DNA from: Stachybotrys elegans
Taxonomy: Eukaryota > Ascomycota > Sordariomycetes > Hypocreales > Stachybotryaceae
Assembly: GCA_020746835.1 (NCBI GenBank)
Contig: JAGPNK010000017.1
Coordinates: 372,001 to 436,000 of the forward strand
DNA length: 64,000 bases
Direction: 5' to 3'
This document shows positions 23,827-35,366 of this stretch, one piece after another. The notes below the pieces were generated by a model that did not search any database, was not told the DNA's origin, and saw only the letters and a list, made by a program, of their open reading frames with translations. Made by a program: the position numbers and the translations under genes. Each line of letters begins with the position of its first letter. Positions within the stretch are counted from its first letter, which is position 1.

Positions 23827-25906
23827 ATGGCCATCCTAGACGTTATCAAAAAGACCTTTATGGGCACTGCGACCAAGGATGCAGATGGACGAGATCAATG
23901 GGCTTCCCGGAGCGCCTTCGTGCTGGCAGCCATGGGAGGCGCCGTCGGTCTCGGTAACTTGCTGCGATACCCCTCGGTCGTCTTCAACAACAGCGGAGCT
24001 CAGTGGTTCATCCCCTACCTCATTGCTCTTTTCTTTCTTGGAATCCCGATCCTCTTGCTGGAACTATCGATCGGACAAGCCTACCGAGGCGGCTGCGTCA
24101 TTGCCTTCAACAACATCAACGCGAGAGCCAAGGGAGTTGGTTTGGGCGTCGTCCTTACTGGTTACCAGGTCGTTGTCTACTATGTGCCCATTCTATCCTG
24201 GGTCATGACATACTTCCGCTGGTCATTCACCAACCCCCTTCCTTGGACCGACCGAGTGACCGACTTCTACTTCCAAGATGTGATTCGGAACGAGGATCCT
24301 ATACCTGCCGTCTACAGCGGTGCCTCTGTCGTGAGCTACGCGTCCTACCCCAGCGCTGATCTCATCGGCGAAAGTGCCGGATGGTCAGCCTTTACCTTCT
24401 TCTTGATCTGGCTGTGTATCTCCAACGGCGTGGGAACTACTGGACGCGTCGTTTACCTGACCATGGGTCTTCCTGTCGTCATGCTCTTCGTGCTCCTTGG
24501 TCGAGGTGTCTCGCTGCCCAATGCCGGTCGAGGCATCAACTACTATATCGGATCATGGAACACAGAAAAGCTGGCAGACGGTCAGATTTGGCAAGAGGCC
24601 CTCGGGCAAATCTTCTTCAGTATTGGTATGACCGTCAACGCCCAATATATGAAAGCTGTGCTAATCCTTGGTAGGCGTCGGCTTTGGCTACTTTACATCG
24701 TTCGCCTCGTATAGAAGCAAGCACTCCAACGCTGTTCAAGACACCCTGATCATCAGCCTCTGCAACTCCGCCTACGAGGTCGTCGCCGCCTTCGGTGTCT
24801 TTGGTGTTATCGGCTACCTTGGACTGTCGCCAGAGGAAGATGGTCCTCTCGGTACTTTCTCAACTGGATTCCTGACCTATCCCGAGGCCATTGCTCAGAT
24901 GCCCGCTTCCAACCTCTGGGCCGTCTTGTTCTTTCTCACGCTCATGTTCCTGGGTCTCAGTTCGGCGTTTGCTCTCCTGGATTCGCTTGTAACGCTCGTC
25001 TGCGACACTGACTGGGGTAAGAAGATCCCCCGAGTCGCAGTGACGGCAATTCTCTGCGTTATCTCGTTCCTCCTGTCTCTCATTTTCTGCACGGAATTTG
25101 GATACTATCTTTTGGATGCTGTCGACACCTATGTCAACTATCTGTCGCTCTTCTTCGTGGTCTGGGCGGAAATCGTCTGCGCCACTACCCTTTACCGTGC
25201 CAAGGACGTCATGAACCAGGTTGGCCGACCTGCTGTACTTATTTACAATGGCGGCTATCTGCTAGGACAAATCTGCGGTCTGGGCCTGGCTCATGGATAT
25301 TCTGCCCCAGCAGGCGCAGGCCTCGGTTTCGGTCTCTATGTTCTGGGCCTTGTCACATCGCTGCTTCTTGCACGCACCCCTGACGCCAGGACGCCGCGTT
25401 TCTTTCAGAAGCTCCCTTTCATGGACCGTCTGTATTGGTTGATGTTCTATTCGGTATGTTGCGATTGGCCAATGACACAGCTTGTTTTCTGACCAATATA
25501 GGGAACCCAACTTACCAGGGATCTGAATTACACGGTCGGTGAGGGTGGAAATTGGAAGATTCCATTCTTCTGGGCTCACATCCTCAAGTACATTTCTGCC
25601 CCGATCCTGGCCATCGTCTACTCCTTCTCCTACCCTCGCTTTAACAGCAACCGTGGAGATCCTCTCCATATTTTTGCCTTCACTGTCTGCCATCTTACCG
25701 TTCTCATGATCATCATCGGCTTCATCATCCCGAAGTGGTTCGACGTGTTTGTCCCTCCTGCACGTCGAAACGATGGCAAGGCACAATACATTCCTGGCGT
25801 GGATGCCACCCCTATGCAGGATGCTGACCAAGATACGGAACAAGATGCCTCAGCTACGGAACAGGATATGGCACTTCCACCAAGCAAGGAAGCAGGAAGA
25901 GAATAA
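23827..25906 (+). CDS. SLC6/NSS-family sodium-coupled amino acid or amine transporter
   Basis: 660 residues from three exons (23827-24625, 24675-25453, 25502-25906); introns of 49 and 48 nt. The family signature is near the N-terminus: DQWASRSAFVLAAMGGAVGLGNLLRYP, where the usual GNxWRFP reads GNLLRYP, followed by FIPYLIALFFLGIPILLLELSIGQ. About 12 membrane helices can be counted, and the ELSIGQ and FFSIGVGFGYFTSF motifs of helices 2 and 6 are present. The C-terminal tail is hydrophilic and acidic. NSS proteins couple Na+ (and often Cl-) to the uptake of amino acids, monoamines or osmolytes; the fungal substrates are mostly unknown. It lies in a block that also holds a decarboxylase of the PsiD type and a tyrosinase. 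Confidence 0.93.
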
Positions 25907-26721
25907 GTGCAAGCTCGCATTATGACAGGTGGCTTTCATGTATGGCTGCTTTAAAAATGTCGTATACTCATCGGGCCCCGTTCGATGTACTCATCTATCT
26001 CGCTTTCCCATGTAGCTTGTGCCAACTCTTAGGTTCAACAAAACCATGATTCTCAGACAGGTGCTTTCATTATCAAGAGGTTTGAACGACTGAACGAATG
26101 GGGAGTGTCATCGGAGAAATGAATCGTACCGGGTGAGAATTTCTCCGCAGCTCGAGCTGAACACCTTTCAGCCAATCCTTCCGGTTAGCCGAGAACTGAG
26201 GATTCAGTCGGTTCTTCAGCTGAAGAGGGGTCCAATGTCCCCGGCAATCCTCCCAATGGCATGCTATCATGTACGGCTACCACTTTGAGTCTGCCTTGCC
26301 AAGTAGAAATGTAACCTTATTTCGCCGTCATGTAAGGAGGTTGATAAGAGCCCTTCGTATTCATAAATAGCATTACGTTCTATTCTCTTCGAAATCGTAA
26401 GTAAACATGAGCAGTCTCTATATGATGACGGGCATTGGCATTACTTAATTGTATCTAAAATACAAGCAACGAGCGAACGTAAACAAGACAGCAACACAGA
26501 ATAAAGGCTTCTTGAAGTCGGTTCATTAAATAACGTAGAGATGTATAGTGACCCGCATAGTCTGCGGAATATCGCCGCGGGATGAAACCTCGCCAACAGG
26601 GAATACGTCACTGAGCATCGGAGAAATCAAGCATGAGGAGGTGCCTGGGGTATAAGTAGGAACAGCACCTCACTAGCCTTTATCATTTCTTCCAGTCACA
26701 TCAAACTAGCCAGTTGTCAAG
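25907..26721. other. intergenic region between transporter and esterase genes
   Basis: AT-rich 3' flank of the transporter, then the promoter of the esterase. No gene recognised. Confidence 0.5.
26651..26656 (+). promoter_or_regulatory. TATA box of the CE1-type esterase gene
   Basis: TATAAG 71 bp ahead of the start codon, with a C/T/A-rich leader between them. Confidence 0.5.
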
Positions 26722-27659
26722 ATGGCGGTGTTTACGAATCTGCTTAAATTTGGCGTGGCCTTGGCGGCTCTTTGCTCTGTCGTCGTGGCTCAATCAGGTT
26801 GCGGCATCCCGGTCGATTTCCCAGGGCAGACACGAACCTTTTCCATATCCAGCAGCGGCGGCACCAGAAGGTTCTTGGTTCATTTGCCCTCCAACTACAA
26901 CCCGTCTACTCGAACACCCGTGATTGTGGCTTATCATGGCTCTGGGGCCAGCGCGACAGGATTCGAACCGTATGTTCGCTTCTCGCAACCGGCTGTGAAT
27001 CCCAACATGATAGCAGTGTATCCAGCTGGAATCAATGTAAGTCGAAGAATCCAAGCAGCCAGTAAGATACTGACACAAGGAAGGGCAATTGGCAAGGCCC
27101 TACTTACGCCACACCAGGGGTGAACGACATGGTGTTCACCACTGATATGGTCAACTACCTCAGAGCCAACTTTTGCGTTGACGAGTCGCGCATATACGCT
27201 GCGGGCTTTTCCAACGGTGGCGGCTTCGTCAACACTTTGGCCTGCTCTCGGCAACACGGCGGCCAGTTTGCCGCGTTCGGTGGCGTCAGCTCGGCACTCT
27301 ACACAGATGTCTCTGGCAACACCAACTGCACACCGGCACGCAGCCCACTGCCCCTGATCCAGCTACATGGATACGACGACGGCACAATTCGATACGAGGG
27401 AGGCCAGGGCCGCGGCGGCCCACTTCCAGGTATTCTTGAGTGGTTGTCTCGCTGGGCGACTCGAAATTCGTGCGGCCAGCCGACGATACTCAATGAAGGA
27501 AACGGGGTTGCGAACTACACCTGGGACTGCGCTGGTAGGAACGATGCAATGCAGCACTATAGGCTTTATCCCCTCGGGCACAATTGGCCTGGGCCAACAG
27601 GTCTGGTTGATATTTCCGCCGAGATGGTACGATTCTTCTCTAGACACCGCCGACCGTAG
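26722..27659 (+). CDS. secreted PHB-depolymerase-type / CE1 esterase
   Basis: 296 residues, two exons (26722-27036, 27084-27659); the 47-nt intron ends at the only AG that keeps the frame (GINGNWQGPTY). Residues 1-23 are a signal peptide. The fold is alpha/beta hydrolase: VIVAYHGSGASATGF gives the oxyanion region, Ser148 lies in AGFSNGGG, Asp is in HGYDDGTIRY and His in LGHNWPGP. This pattern matches the esterase_phb group with fungal acetylxylan esterases, feruloyl esterase B and secreted PHB depolymerases. It should cleave ester side groups of plant polysaccharide or polyesters outside the cell. There is no cellulose-binding module. Confidence 0.9.
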
Positions 27660-27930
27660 GCTGCAATGGATACACACTGAAGAGGAGGTTCTCTGCATTC
27701 AAGCCAGATGATCTGCACCAATAGCTATTATTAGGAGGTCCCAAGCTCGGTCTCTGCTGGAATTGCATGTCAAGATATTAAACAAGCTCCTTATCGGATA
27801 CTTTGTGCTGGCAGCTTCAATCCATTTGTGCCACTACCTACTAGAGGTGCCAATTCATTCCAGGGTTGTTGCTGATGCTGGAGCCATTTTGAAAGCATGA
27901 CGTTGTTGCAGTTTCGTCTGGTAATTACAG

Positions 27931-28730
27931 CTACTTCTGTTCTTGCTTGCCGTTCAATTCCTCTCCATCATCGTCCAACTCTTCACTCTCACCTTCTAGA
28001 CCCTTCCATTTCTGGAGTCCGTCATTACGGAAGTCGACCACTCGCTGCTGGTAAAACATATGGCACCCTGACTTGAAGGCTTCGCGCCCCTCTTTAGTGT
28101 TTATCCCTTCGATCAGAGTAGGCATCATTAATAGCATGCTGCGCCCTTCATCCATAATAATGGTGCGGCAGTAAGCGCACGAGACCTTGCATGGCAAATG
28201 GTGAGTTGTGGACTTTTCTGTTATAATCCGTCAGTCCCGTCCGCAATGCTTGATAGGGAAAATATAGTCTTACCCGTTGGGTCATACCAGCCAAGATCAT
28301 GTACGCCATTGGTAAAGTTGATATCTTCTTTGTGGAAAATAGCCGCCCATTGGAAAGGTGCCTGCACACACAGTAAGTATGGGTTTCTGCCATGAATTAT
28401 GATTGCCATTATTACCCCGTGTAGGCGCTGACAGGTTGTACAATGACAGTACTTGACTTTCAAAGGCTTCTCCCTGCTTAGTTGATACTCGACTTTGCCA
28501 CAATGACATCTCCCTTTCCATTTCACAGGGAAGTTGTCACTATTTTCATGAATCTTGTAGGGAGCTCGGTGCTTCCATTGGTCAATGTCTCTATGGGTGG
28601 ATTTTCCAGCCTGGTATTGGTGGCCTTCGGTGCCATTGGACTCGGTTCCGTTATGGTGGTCCATCTTGGCAGCTTTACTAGGGGATGAAGAGTCGTTCTC
28701 GGGCGACTGGAGAGCGTGTTTCGTAGGCAT
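27931..28730 (-). CDS. GFA / CENP-V-type zinc-binding protein
   Basis: 229 residues from three exons (28730-28416, 28361-28274, 28217-27931). The Mss4-like zinc fold of the glutathione-dependent formaldehyde-activating enzyme family is clear: CHCGKVEY, CHCTTCQRLHGAPFQWAAIF, HDLGWYDPTG and HHLPCKVSCAYCRTIIMDEGR. Some family members were reported to promote S-hydroxymethylglutathione formation; for most fungal paralogues the role is unknown. The N-terminal 65 residues are hydrophilic and His/Ser-rich, and the last 25 are acidic. It is the only minus-strand gene in the 15.7-32.8 kb block and is divergent to the decarboxylase-like gene. Confidence 0.9.
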
Positions 28731-29888
28731 TGTATATGCTCTATTTTCCCATTGGAATAGCTAGCATCGAGTGTAAGGATAACCACTCGTGCATGGGGAC
28801 TCCGGACTTATAAGTCCGAGTCACCCGCCTCATCATCATCATGGACGTCATCGCTTCCTAGCGCACTGCAACGGATCAACAAAACCATTTTCATATCTAT
28901 TGTTTTTACAGATGAATTGCTTTTGGCGACCGTTCTCATAAAGTATTTTGATCCCCAGGGAGCTCGATGATGCCAAGACATTATCATTGCTTCTGAGGTC
29001 TCTGCTTTGCTGTGTCTGATCTTCACTGACGCCATAGTTACGTAGACGCCACTACAGGCCAGCTGAGAATTTTATCCGTAATTTGAAACATAATAAAATG
29101 CAACTGAATTTTCCACTTCCCGATGCAACTTCTGCACTCAACCAAGGTTGCCATCTTAGGGTGCTACAACTTGTTTCGTGTATGAGGTCAAATTAACTAG
29201 AGTTAGCTCCAATTGGACATGACGAAGACCGATCTGTCTACTTTGCACAGTGCTTTCCTGTGATTGCGGTCAGGAGTAAGCTCGTCTGATTTGTGAGGGC
29301 TTCATTGAAGATTGAGCATCGTTAAGATGTTCTTGAAATTCTCTGCAGAATTTTCTGTTTTGTAAAAATACGGGTTGCGGTATCATCGACTCGCGCAGAT
29401 ATTGGCTGAAACGGCTGAAACGGAGCGGTGCGCATAGAAATAAGACTCCAGCAGTCGACTCTCTGCCCGAAGTGGGAAATACAGCCCCAGAGTGCGGTCT
29501 ATTACAACCACAGACAGGATGTATCCATCTCATCCATGATTTGCACCAATTCTCAAACCCCGCATGGCGTAAACCTGTTCCATTATTTATTTATGGCAAG
29601 ATCGTTCTTCTTTCGCCGGCTCGCTACCCACACGGCACCACTTCCGGCCCCGAATACGTCATGGAGGTGGGTGAAACTAGCAGTGGTAGTGCTATGACGG
29701 CAATGGCGGCAGTCCGGTGCGAATGGAGGATGACGTGTCTAATCCCGGGAATACGGGATTCTTTCACATGGCGATGGATTTGACAGGCTTATAAATAATC
29801 TACTGTATTGGCGATTGGCAATGCGAATGTAAACAGTGCTGCGAGGCAAGAAGAACATATCTGATACATCCAATCATCTACCGACACA
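28731..29888. other. divergent promoter region of the GFA and decarboxylase-like genes
   Basis: A 75-codon minus-strand ATG frame at 28808-29035 ends in an acidic tail (DDVHDDDEAGDSDL) but matches nothing I know and has no supporting exon. The rest is AT-rich. It probably serves as a two-way promoter region. Confidence 0.4.
29790..29797 (+). promoter_or_regulatory. TATA box of the PSD-like decarboxylase gene
   Basis: TATAAATA, a near-consensus TATA box, 92 bp ahead of the start codon. Confidence 0.6.
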
Positions 29889-31336
29889 ATGGTTCATCAA
29901 CACGGAGACGAGCATCACATCCCTGATCACTACAAGATACACAAGTAATTACAGCAGCCCGTCTTCCCATCCAGCTGCTGACACAGCCTTAGGCCCGGTG
30001 CATGGCTCCCCCGAGACCATCGAGTGCATCGCGAATATCTCGACAGGATCACACGTCATGTTGACAATCATCCCAAGGAGTTGGCACCTGTGCTCCAGGA
30101 ATTCAAGCAATTCATCGAGACAAACCCGCGCATATACATGTACTTTGTGTCCATGTTTGATGAGGTGCCCCAAAAGCATCCGTACGACAAGGACCCCACG
30201 GGCACGAAGCAGATTCGCGACTACCACCACATGCTCGATGTCCTGAATCACATCATCACGACAGCACCACAGTGGACGGATGCAGCGGAGAGCGTGGGGA
30301 TGGTGGGCGTCCCGATGAACGCGATATTCGACTACCCCATGGGAACACCCAGCGGGCGTGCTGCATTTCTGGACCCAGAGGTGAATCAAATGCTGAAAAA
30401 GGTCCTCAACGAATGGGGAAAGTTTCTTAAGGTATGATGGTCAACCGCCCTATCAACTACGTACAGAATCTCACGGTTGGGCAGACTCCCGAGTCAGCTC
30501 ATGTGCTGGGGGATGACAAGCTTGGGTGGTTTGGCGAGACGAGCACCAAGGATGTCATGCAAGTGGCCAACGCTCCACTTCAAAGTTCAATGAAGTTTGA
30601 GGACATGTTTGTCTGTGATCCGACCAAGAAGCACTATGGCTTCAAGTCCTGGGACGACTTCTTCACTCGCAAGATCAGGGACACTGCCCGCCCAGTTGCT
30701 TCGCCCGACGACGACAATGTCATTGCTAATGCTTGCGAGTCCAAGTCGTACAACCTAGAGACCCGAGTCAGGCTCCGTGACAAGTTCTTCGCCAAAGGCC
30801 AGCCGTATTCGGTCCTCGACATGCTCGGACACGATCCTCTATCCAAGGAGTTTGCCGGCGCCACCATATACCAGGCCTTCCTCAGCTCCCTGTCCTACCA
30901 CCGCTGGCACTCCCCCGTCAGCGGCATCGTGAAGCGCGCGTTTCTCAAGGATGGCACCTACTTCAGCGTCCCGCTCTACGAGAGAGAGGAGGCGCCAGGA
31001 ACTTACGAGATCAATTCCAAAGGCCTAACACAAGGCCAAGGCTATCTGTCCGCGATGGCGACACGGGCAGTCATCTTCATCGAGGCGGATAATCCCGCGA
31101 TAGGATTGATGGCGTTCATCGGAATCGGCATGGATGAAGTGAGCACCTGCGAGATTACGGTGAAGGAGGGACAGCATATAAACAAGGGTGATGAGATTGG
31201 CATGTTCCACTTTGGAGGCTCTTCCCATTGTGTGCTCTTCCGGCAAGGCGTCCATCTCGAGGGTTTCCCTGAGATCGGGAGAGACGAAAATGTGCCTGTA
31301 AGAGGAAAGCTTGCTACTGTCAAGCCGCATGCTTAG
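29889..31336 (+). CDS. phosphatidylserine decarboxylase-like pyruvoyl enzyme (group that includes PsiD-type tryptophan decarboxylases)
   Basis: 448 residues from three exons (29889-29944, 29993-30431, 30485-31336); introns of 48 and 53 nt. After a His-rich start comes KPGAWLPRDHRVHREYL and a helical region (about 30-165) matching the N-terminal PSDC-type extension of soluble fungal PSD homologues. The PSD catalytic domain follows: FFTRKIRD, YHRWHSPVSGIV and, near the C-terminus, FGGSSHCVLF with Ser411/Ser412. In this family chain cleavage ahead of the serine creates the pyruvoyl cofactor; mitochondrial PSD1 has LGST instead. There is no mitochondrial presequence or membrane helix. The size and layout resemble Psilocybe PsiD (about 440 residues), which decarboxylates L-tryptophan, so an amino acid substrate is as plausible as a phospholipid. 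The divergent GFA gene and downstream SDR gene are neighbours. Confidence 0.9.
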
Positions 31337-31767
31337 GGCGGTTTCCAGCTGCAGTTCGAGCACTTGTCTGCTTCTGCCGGGTCAACTAGGACGAGGAACG
31401 ATAAGCCAGTCAATTAAATATATTGCAAAATGGTTTTTATGGCCTCTTTAACACAGTTTCTCGCTGAATCATCGCATGGGCAGTGCGCGGGATTCGATTA
31501 GCATGAGATGCCATCGCATCAGCCCCAGGCATCATCATCGCGCGCTCGATGATGATGATAATGATAATATAATCCTGTCGCATCTCTTGGCAGCGACTCG
31601 TTGACTGCATTGCGTTACATTTGCATCAACCTCATATTGAGAATCGGCGATGGAAAATGTATGATGTCACTCTGATCAAAGCCCTGGCAGCCATATAAGT
31701 AACCCATACAGGCTCGTACTCCACAAAGCGACAGCTACCGTATCATTTTACATTGAGATACGAAATC
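31337..31767. other. intergenic region with hairpin and SDR promoter
   Basis: A perfect inverted repeat lies at 31530-31557. TATAAG at 31694-31699, 74 bp ahead of the SDR start, is the likely core promoter. Confidence 0.55.
31530..31557. repeat. perfect inverted repeat, 11-bp arms, 6-bp loop
   Basis: Arms CATCATCATCG and CGATGATGATG face each other across CGCGCT. The sequence lies 194 bp after the stop codon of the decarboxylase-like gene. It could be a hairpin or cruciform, a dyad site for a dimeric regulator, or a by-product of CAT trinucleotide repetition. Confidence 0.6.
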
Positions 31768-32763
31768 ATGGCAACAGGTCAAGACGGTGAATTCAAGCCC
31801 TACGGGGTCAAGCAGTCTCAGGACCTTCCGGGCCGAGAGCAAGACCTTCAGCCCAAGGGCGAGGTAACGAAGCTCGAGGGCAAGGGCCGGTTCCAAGAAT
31901 ACCTGGCTGCGGGCAAGCTCAAAGGCAGCAATGCCCTCATCACCGGGGGAGAGTGAGTCTTTGCAGAAGCACCCGTCCGTTTCACATCTAACTGGTTGGC
32001 AGTTCTGGTATCGGTCGCTCCATTGCGGTGCTCTATGCCCGCGAAGGCGCCAACGTCAGCATCGTCTATCTCCCGGAGGAGGAGGACGACGCGCAGGAGA
32101 CAAAGAGCATGGTCGAGAAGGAGGGGCGCGAATGTCTCCTCATCCCCGGAAACTTGATGGAAAACGAAACGTGCAAGCAGGTGGTGCAGAAGCATGTGGA
32201 CAAGTACGGCAAGACGCTGCATATCCTGGTGAATAATGCAGGCAGGCAGATGCTCTGCGACGATCTCAAGGATATTGATCTCAACAATGTCGAGAGCACT
32301 TTCAGAACCAACATATTGGCCATGATTGCTCTCACGAAGTATGCGCTCCCGCACATGGAAAAGGGCGGCTGGTAAGTTGCCATAACCCGATGGTTGTGCA
32401 TCGCGGGACGCTGACAAGCATCGCAGCATCATCAACACCACCTCGACGGTCGCGTTCCGAGGCACACCTTCAATAGTCGACTACGCTGCAACCAAGGGCG
32501 CAATAGTATCATTCACCTATTCTCTTTCTAAGCAGCTTGCACCGAAGGGCATCCGCGTCAATGCCGTCGCTCCCGGGCCAGTCCACACGCCTCTTCAGCC
32601 AGCCTCCAGACCCCCGGAGCAAATGGAAAAGTTTGGTCAAAAGTCGACGCTTGGTCGCCCTCATCAGCCCTCGGAGGTTGGACCCAGTTATGTATTCTTG
32701 GCAAGCAAGGACGCCGAGCTGTATTATGGGCAGGTCCTACATGCCTACCCGTTGGGCGACTAG
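31768..32763 (+). CDS. short-chain dehydrogenase/reductase (SDR), glucose-dehydrogenase-like
   Basis: 296 residues from three exons (31768-31952, 32003-32371, 32427-32763). A 50-residue N-terminal extension (PYGVKQSQDLPGREQDLQPKG-type, seen in YhdF/YgcW-like SDRs) precedes the Rossmann fold. The cofactor motif GGDSGIGRS lies at 60-68, NNAG at 139-142, Ser in NTTSTVAF, and the catalytic YxxxK at Tyr204 and Lys208. The C-terminal DAELYYGQVLHAYPLGD replaces the common SYITGQVLHPNGG. It should be a cytosolic NAD(P)-dependent oxidoreductase; the substrate is unknown. It follows the decarboxylase-like gene on the same strand, and an enzyme pair acting on an amine/aldehyde or an alcohol is possible but unproven. 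Confidence 0.92.
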
Positions 32764-32871
32764 ATGAGCATACACGCCGACACGTCCCGGAAGGGGCATG
32801 AGGTTTTAATGGCTACACGCTTCTGGCACTCCCTACTAAATAGCATACAAGTAATGATCATATGTGCGTGG

Positions 32872-32905
32872 CATGTTAGCTTATTGGTCATGTTAGCTTA
32901 TTGGT
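32872..32905. repeat. 17-bp direct tandem duplication
   Basis: CATGTTAGCTTATTGGT occurs twice back to back in the 236-bp space between the convergent 3' ends of the SDR and urea-transporter genes. Each unit contains ATTGG, the reverse of CCAAT. Probably a replication-slippage duplication in 3' flanking DNA. Confidence 0.6.
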
Positions 32906-32999
32906 TCTGTATCTTGAGATGGGTTTGGTAAGAATATTATTTCTGGGTATCAACTCGCCAAGCTATCCTAGATCCAGCAGCCACCTACTACGCCATTGC

Positions 33000-35366
33000 C
33001 TACTCCTTCTCCTTGGTCTCCTTGTCCAGCTCCTCCGTCTCTTTGGTCTCTTCAACGGCATCGATAGTCTCATGCTTCTTACCCATGCCCAGGATACCCT
33101 TGGTAACCCGCAAGATGCTCGCGCGGCCCTCGTAGAGAGGGTACAGGCCAACAGCGACAGCACTGCAGAGCAGCCAGATAATGCCCACAACCACCCAGCC
33201 GGTGAAGAACTCCCGGGAGAAGACGTATCGCGACCCGTACATGGGGAGCGGCCAGAGGACCAGGAAGGCTAGCGTCATGAAGATGGCCATACCGGCGGCG
33301 ATGCGAGAGGCTCTGTGCAGCAAGGCAGGATCCTCCTCAGGAACGACCGTCTGGGTCTGGACGACACCAGCCTCGGGGTTCGCCGCGACGAAGTCAGAAT
33401 CATCGGCCTGCTTGATGGCCAGCATAGTAGACCAGTCGTACTTGTCGACACCGAAGCCGTAGGTCAGAACGGGAACCAGAACAGCAGGACTGAGCAGCGC
33501 GACAAGGTTGCCGACTAGCATGGGCCGGTTGGAGCCCAGGTTGTCGACCGATAGAACACCGTCGAACTCGCGGGCGCAGGTGACGAGCCAGGCAATGAGG
33601 GCGAGGAAGAGTCCGACAATAGGCGAGACGGTGGCGGCGATGCGGTTCTGGCCACTCCAGAGGAGGGTCAGGGCGGCGGGAAGAACGGCGGCGCTGATGA
33701 CGACTCCCATCCAGACGTAGAGCCAACCCATCGAGATGCCAGCGTAGTACAAACCGACACTGAACGCGGCCATGATCATTCCGTAAGCAACGACGGCAGT
33801 GTGCGAAACAGCGATGAGGCGCTGTCCGGTAGCCTGAGGGTTGATGAAGGTCCTGAACCTGGTCAGCAATAAATCACAGACTTGAATAGGCGACATACTG
33901 GTAGATATCGTAAGTGACAATACTCGAGACGGCGATGAGCTGAGCGCTGGTGGCCGAGGTGACGGCCATGAAGATCATGATGAGGGTGCAGACGGCGCCG
34001 GATTGGCCCATGAGAGCAACAGCTGCGTAGGGGAGAACAAGACCAGCAGACACGTCGGCGGGGTCCATGCGGTTAGGGTAGGAAGGGAAGTCGGGGTGGT
34101 TCTCGAGGGCGATGGCACTGACACCCATAGTGGTGGCGCAGAGCCATGGAATGGCGAACCAGCTCAGGCCGCCGACAATGTAGCCAGGGAGAGCGTGGAC
34201 AGGATGAGCGGCGATAGCCTTGTTGTAGTATCCGTTGTCCATGAAGACGGTTCCAAAATTGCCGATGATGTTGATGATGAAGAACTCGCCGCCGCCCTGG
34301 GAGAAGAAGGAGAGGTACGATCCGTGCGCGTTGCCTTCAACGGGGTGCCTCTCAGCTGCTTCGACGAGGAGATCAAAGACGCGGCCGGGGCTTCCGAGAA
34401 CAGGGCTCGTGGCATAAGTGGTGAGGGCGAAGATGAGGATGATGACGAGGATGATGACGGTGTGGACGTAGTCGGTCAGGAAGGTGGCCTTGATACTGTC
34501 GGGTGTCAGATGTGAAGAGTTGGTATGGGTCAGAATACTCACCCGCCAAAGGTGGTGTAGGCAATGACAAAGAGGGGAAGCAGGAAGCAAGCCGCAGTAA
34601 TGTTCATGCCCGTCAAGGCGGTGACGACAGCCGAGCCGCCCGTCAAAAGCATGGCCGTGACGAGGATGTTGGTGAAGAGGCAGAAGCACGTATAAACAAT
34701 GCTAGTGACCTTGCCATAGCGAGCGCGGATAGCCTCGAGGAAGGTATGGGCATTCGGGGCGCGCTTCTTGAGCTGGATGGCCAACAAGCTGAAGAGGATG
34801 ATCTGGACGGTGGCACCCGAGGCGTACTGCCGCAAGTCAGCGCAAGTCAGACGCCATAAGACAAAGAATCATCGTACCCAGTAAGGACCGGAGACGCCAT
34901 AGCGGTAGGCGACAGAGCTGGATTGGAGGAGAGTGGCGGCCCACGTCCAGCTGGACACGACGGCAGATGCGACGAGGCCCGTCTTGACGGTACGGCCGGC
35001 AGTGTTGAAGACCTCGGATGTCTGACGTTCACTGTTATACCTATATGGCGAAAAACACATCAGCGCCTTCGTCCGGTACATCCAAAGGGGATGCCAAGCG
35101 GGAGAGACAAGACGGCAGAGCCAAGTATACCAAGCCCCGAAGCGCGGGCGGAAGGTGGGGCCGAGTTCAGCATCCACGGCCCGAAGCCCGGGGACAACGG
35201 GCTTCTCTTACCTTGTGAGGACATGCGTGGTGAGGATCATGCCCAGGGCAAACAGCGCCCCCAGGCCGACGACGACACCGTAGCCATACGCCTGGCTCAA
35301 GGGCGGCTCGACGACGCCGGCGCCCTCGCCCACGGCGTGCTGCCGCGCAAAGAGCAACTGAGACAT
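33000..35366 (-). CDS. DUR3-type urea (and polyamine) transporter, SSS family
   Basis: 683 residues from five exons (35366-35212, 35040-34878, 34826-34543, 34495-33899, 33852-33000); introns of 171, 51, 47 and 46 nt. About 15 membrane helices are present. Typical DUR3 stretches are [100 protein letters not shown] and [20 protein letters not shown]. The C-terminus is a Glu/Lys-rich tail. It should import urea at the plasma membrane by cation coupling, under nitrogen limitation. Two GATAAG sites lie upstream, fitting control by an AreA/Nit2 GATA factor. The in-frame non-ATG codons upstream were not used; 35364-35366 is the first ATG and gives the normal N-terminus. Confidence 0.93.

Noticed and set aside
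28808..29035. 75-codon minus-strand ATG frame between the GFA and decarboxylase-like genes
   Set aside because: Natural-looking in places but without homology known to me, and it lies in a divergent promoter region; would need a transcript to be accepted.
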